Of a DNA stretch of 64,000 bases, positions 62,349 to 64,000 are shown piece after piece. The DNA is taken from positions 274,600-338,599 of the forward strand of contig NZ_JACHFK010000005.1 of the NCBI RefSeq assembly GCF_014201805.1, in the 5' to 3' direction. Numbering within the stretch: position 1 is the stretch's first letter; every line of letters starts with the position of its first letter. Origin of the DNA: Deinococcus metalli. GTDB lineage: Bacteria > Deinococcota > Deinococci > Deinococcales > Deinococcaceae. The translations under genes were made by a program, and so were the position numbers. A model generated the notes under the pieces. It was not told where the DNA came from and made no database searches. It saw nothing but the letters and a program-made list of their open reading frames with translations.

Positions 62349-62567
62349 ATGGCGAAAGTGTGCGAAGTGTGCGGTAAGGGGCCGATTGTCGTGAACTCGG
62401 TCATCCGCCGGGGCAAGGCCCGCGCGGCGGGCGGCGTGGGCCGCAAGGTCACGGGTATCACCCGGCGCGTGCAGAAGCCCAACCTGCAGCCCCTGACGGT
62501 CACGCGCGGCGGCGTGAGTCTGCGCCTGCGCGTGTGCAGCAAGTGCCGCAAGAGCCTCACGGTCTGA
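62349..62567 (+). CDS. rpmB: 50S ribosomal protein L28
   Basis: A 72-residue ribosomal protein: [21 protein letters not shown] and the C-terminal [15 protein letters not shown]. Both CxxC pairs are present, so this is the zinc-binding (C+) form. ATG 62349 follows AAGGAG by a normal distance. The promoter box TACAGT (62239-62244) lies upstream, giving an untranslated leader of about 98 nt, long for this window and a possible autoregulatory element. A terminator directly follows. Confidence 0.95.
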   Translation: MAKVCEVCGKGPIVVNSVIRRGKARAAGGVGRKVTGITRRVQKPNLQPLTVTRGGVSLRLRVCSKCRKSLTV

Positions 62568-62586
62568 GTCCAGAGCGCAAATGGCA

Positions 62587-62618
62587 CCCCCACCCAGCAT
62601 CGGGTGGGGGTTTTTCTT
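62587..62618 (+). terminator. Factor-independent terminator of rpmB
   Basis: CCCCCACCC (62587-62595) pairs with GGGTGGGGG (62602-62610), 6-nt loop, followed by TTTTTCTT. It also lies just beyond the convergent lspA gene. Confidence 0.92.
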
Positions 62619-62636
62619 GGCCCGGGAGTGCCGGGT

Positions 62637-63161
62637 TTACAGGGCGCGCTTTGGTCGGTCGGCCACGAACGTGCCGATCACCAGCAGGACCGTACCCACC
62701 ACCACGCAGCTGTCCGCGATGTTGAAGATCGGGAAGCCGCCCTGCCCGATGGCGTTCGTCACGGCGCTCAGGGGCGGCGCGTGGATCATGTCGGTCACCC
62801 GGCCCAGCCGCAGGCCGTCGATGGCGTTGCCCACTGCGCCGGCCGAGATCATGCCCAGCACCACCGCCAGAAAGGCCGGCTGTGGTCGCCACAGCAGGTA
62901 TCCCAGGATCGCCAGCCCCACCACCAGCCGGCCCAGGGCCAGCGGCGTGGCGCTGCCGCTGAACATGCTCCACGCGGCCCCGGTGTTGAAGGTCAGCACC
63001 CACTCCAGAAGGCCCGGCACCGCCACGACCGGCGGCTGGCCCGGCGTCAGGTGCGTCAGTGCCCAGGTTTTCAGGGCCTGGTCCGCAGCGAGCAGGAGCA
63101 CGAACACCGCCACGGGCAGCCAGAGCGGGGAACGGCGGGCAGGGCCAGTCAGGAGGGACAC
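62637..63161 (-). CDS. lspA: Lipoprotein signal peptidase (signal peptidase II)
   Basis: Cleaves signal peptides of prolipoproteins before the lipidated Cys, matching the several lipobox proteins in this window. 174 residues, four membrane helices; catalytic Asp residues in [11 protein letters not shown] and [11 protein letters not shown], with [12 protein letters not shown] 63161 is 7 nt after a TATACT -10 box (plus-strand 63169-63174), a leaderless GTG start. Confidence 0.95.
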   Translation of the reverse strand: MSLLTGPARRSPLWLPVAVFVLLLAADQALKTWALTHLTPGQPPVVAVPGLLEWVLTFNTGAAWSMFSGSATPLALGRLVVGLAILGYLLWRPQPAFLAVVLGMISAGAVGNAIDGLRLGRVTDMIHAPPLSAVTNAIGQGGFPIFNIADSCVVVGTVLLVIGTFVADRPKRAL

Positions 63162-63274
63162 GCCGCGCAGTATATGGAGTGCGCCCTGTCAGGTCGGTGC
63201 GTCGAAGCCGAGGGAGGAGAAGTGGAGTCAGACGCCTCACCGTGCCCTTCCCCTTGTCGGCGCACAATGACCGC

Positions 63275-63760
63275 ATGGCGAACGTCGAATCCTTCGATCT
63301 GGATCACACCAAAGTCCGCGCACCCTACGTCCGGCTGGCCGGCGTGAAGGCCACGCCGCGGGGCGACCACATCAGCAAGTACGACCTGCGGCTGCTGCAG
63401 CCCAACCAGGGGGCCATCGATCCGGCGGCCATCCATACCCTGGAGCATCTCCTTGCCGGCTACCTGCGCGACCACCTCGAGAACGTGGTGGATGTCTCGC
63501 CCATGGGCTGCCGGACCGGCCTCTATATGGCGGTGATCGGAGAGCCGGATGAACAGGGCGTGCTCGGCGCCTTCGAGGCGGCCCTGCGCGACACGGCCGG
63601 CCACGACCGCCCCATTCCCGGGGTCAGCGAACTCGAGTGCGGCAACTACCGCGACCATGACCTCGACGCCGCGCGTCGTCACGCCCGCGAGGCCCTGGCG
63701 CAGGGCTTGAAGGTGCAGGAGACGGTGCTGCTCGACCGCTCTGGCACGGCCTCCATGTGA
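63275..63760 (+). CDS. luxS: S-ribosylhomocysteine lyase (autoinducer-2 synthesis)
   Basis: Splits S-ribosylhomocysteine into homocysteine and DPD, the autoinducer-2 precursor, recycling the methyl cycle. 161 residues with the metal site His54, Glu57, His58 (HTLEH) and Cys122 (ECGNYRDH), all intact. ATG 63275 is 6 nt after a CACAAT box (63263-63268). It sits directly before the 23S rRNA promoter and has no recognised terminator of its own. Confidence 0.96.
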   Translation: MANVESFDLDHTKVRAPYVRLAGVKATPRGDHISKYDLRLLQPNQGAIDPAAIHTLEHLLAGYLRDHLENVVDVSPMGCRTGLYMAVIGEPDEQGVLGAFEAALRDTAGHDRPIPGVSELECGNYRDHDLDAARRHAREALAQGLKVQETVLLDRSGTASM

Positions 63761-63786
63761 TTCTGTGCGAGATCGGCCAAGGGGAG

Positions 63787-63815
63787 TTGACAGAACACGT
63801 CAAGGCCTGTATTGT
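63787..63815 (+). promoter_or_regulatory. 23S rRNA promoter
   Basis: TTGACA (63787-63792), 17-nt spacer, TATTGT (63810-63815). Transcription should start near 63822, leaving a ~100-nt leader before mature 23S rRNA. Confidence 0.85.
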
Positions 63816-63882
63816 TTCTGAGCCTCTTCGGAGGCGAGGCGCATGACAACCCGGACGAGAAGAGCGAGAACTGCGAAGTGTA

Positions 63883-63906
63883 CGCGCGCTTCACAAGAAG
63901 CGCGTG
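63883..63906 (+). ncRNA. Hairpin in the 23S rRNA leader
   Basis: CGCGCTTC (63885-63892), ACAA loop, GAAGCGCG (63897-63904), extended by two more pairs, in the transcribed leader. It is probably a processing or antitermination element of the precursor; not a separate gene. Confidence 0.5.
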
Positions 63907-63921
63907 ACTGAATGACGCAAG

Positions 63922-64000
<79 letters not shown>

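Overview
The window reads as a chromosomal segment of a Deinococcus species. It is very GC-rich. Most start codons sit 5-8 nt after a TANNNT -10 box (leaderless mRNAs). Other pointers are a fused caa3 oxidase of Thermus/Deinococcus type, a Thermus-like tandem glutamate dehydrogenase pair, an archaeal-type phosphoglycerate mutase, and a 23S rRNA 5' end at the right edge that closely resembles Deinococcus 23S. No insertion sequence, phage, plasmid gene or CRISPR array was seen.

Layout. 1-9 kb: housekeeping and metabolic genes (TerC tail, hydrolase, apgM, M20 peptidase, CorA, galE, pyrD, Rrf2 regulator, stress protein). 9-16 kb: polyprenyl diphosphate synthase, two tandem glutamate dehydrogenases of which the first looks like a regulatory subunit, a beta-trefoil-like lipoprotein, panB, an MFS exporter. 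16-23.5 kb: a caa3 cytochrome oxidase locus (DUF420/CtaM-like, ctaA, ctaB, subunit II-cytochrome c, fused subunit I+III, Sco). 23.5-34 kb: VOC protein, ruvB, ada, Spx-like protein, hydrolase, acyltransferase, DUF1801, SDR proteins, a molybdopterin oxidoreductase.

34.2-43.7 kb is the accessory highlight. Fourteen tightly packed minus-strand genes, many joined by 4-nt stop/start overlaps, encode six RibD_C/DHFR-like reductases (one broken), three VOC proteins, an MFS exporter, an alpha/beta hydrolase, and DUF899, YdeI/OmdA and DUF4287-DUF5655 proteins. A divergent HxlR regulator carries an extra C-terminal domain. The layout suggests one inducible redox or detoxification operon; its substrate is unknown.

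43.8-64 kb: a large lipoprotein; two convergent kinase-like proteins that both lack the phospho-acceptor histidine; tRNA-Pro(GGG); AIM24-family and Bcs1-like AAA genes; an AEC transporter; a promoter that runs straight into a terminator; GNAT, PIG-L and cupredoxin genes; an intact two-component system; a lipoprotein; an AI-2E family transporter; thrB; a small membrane protein; rpmB; lspA; luxS; and a 23S rRNA gene with its own promoter and no 16S gene in front of it.
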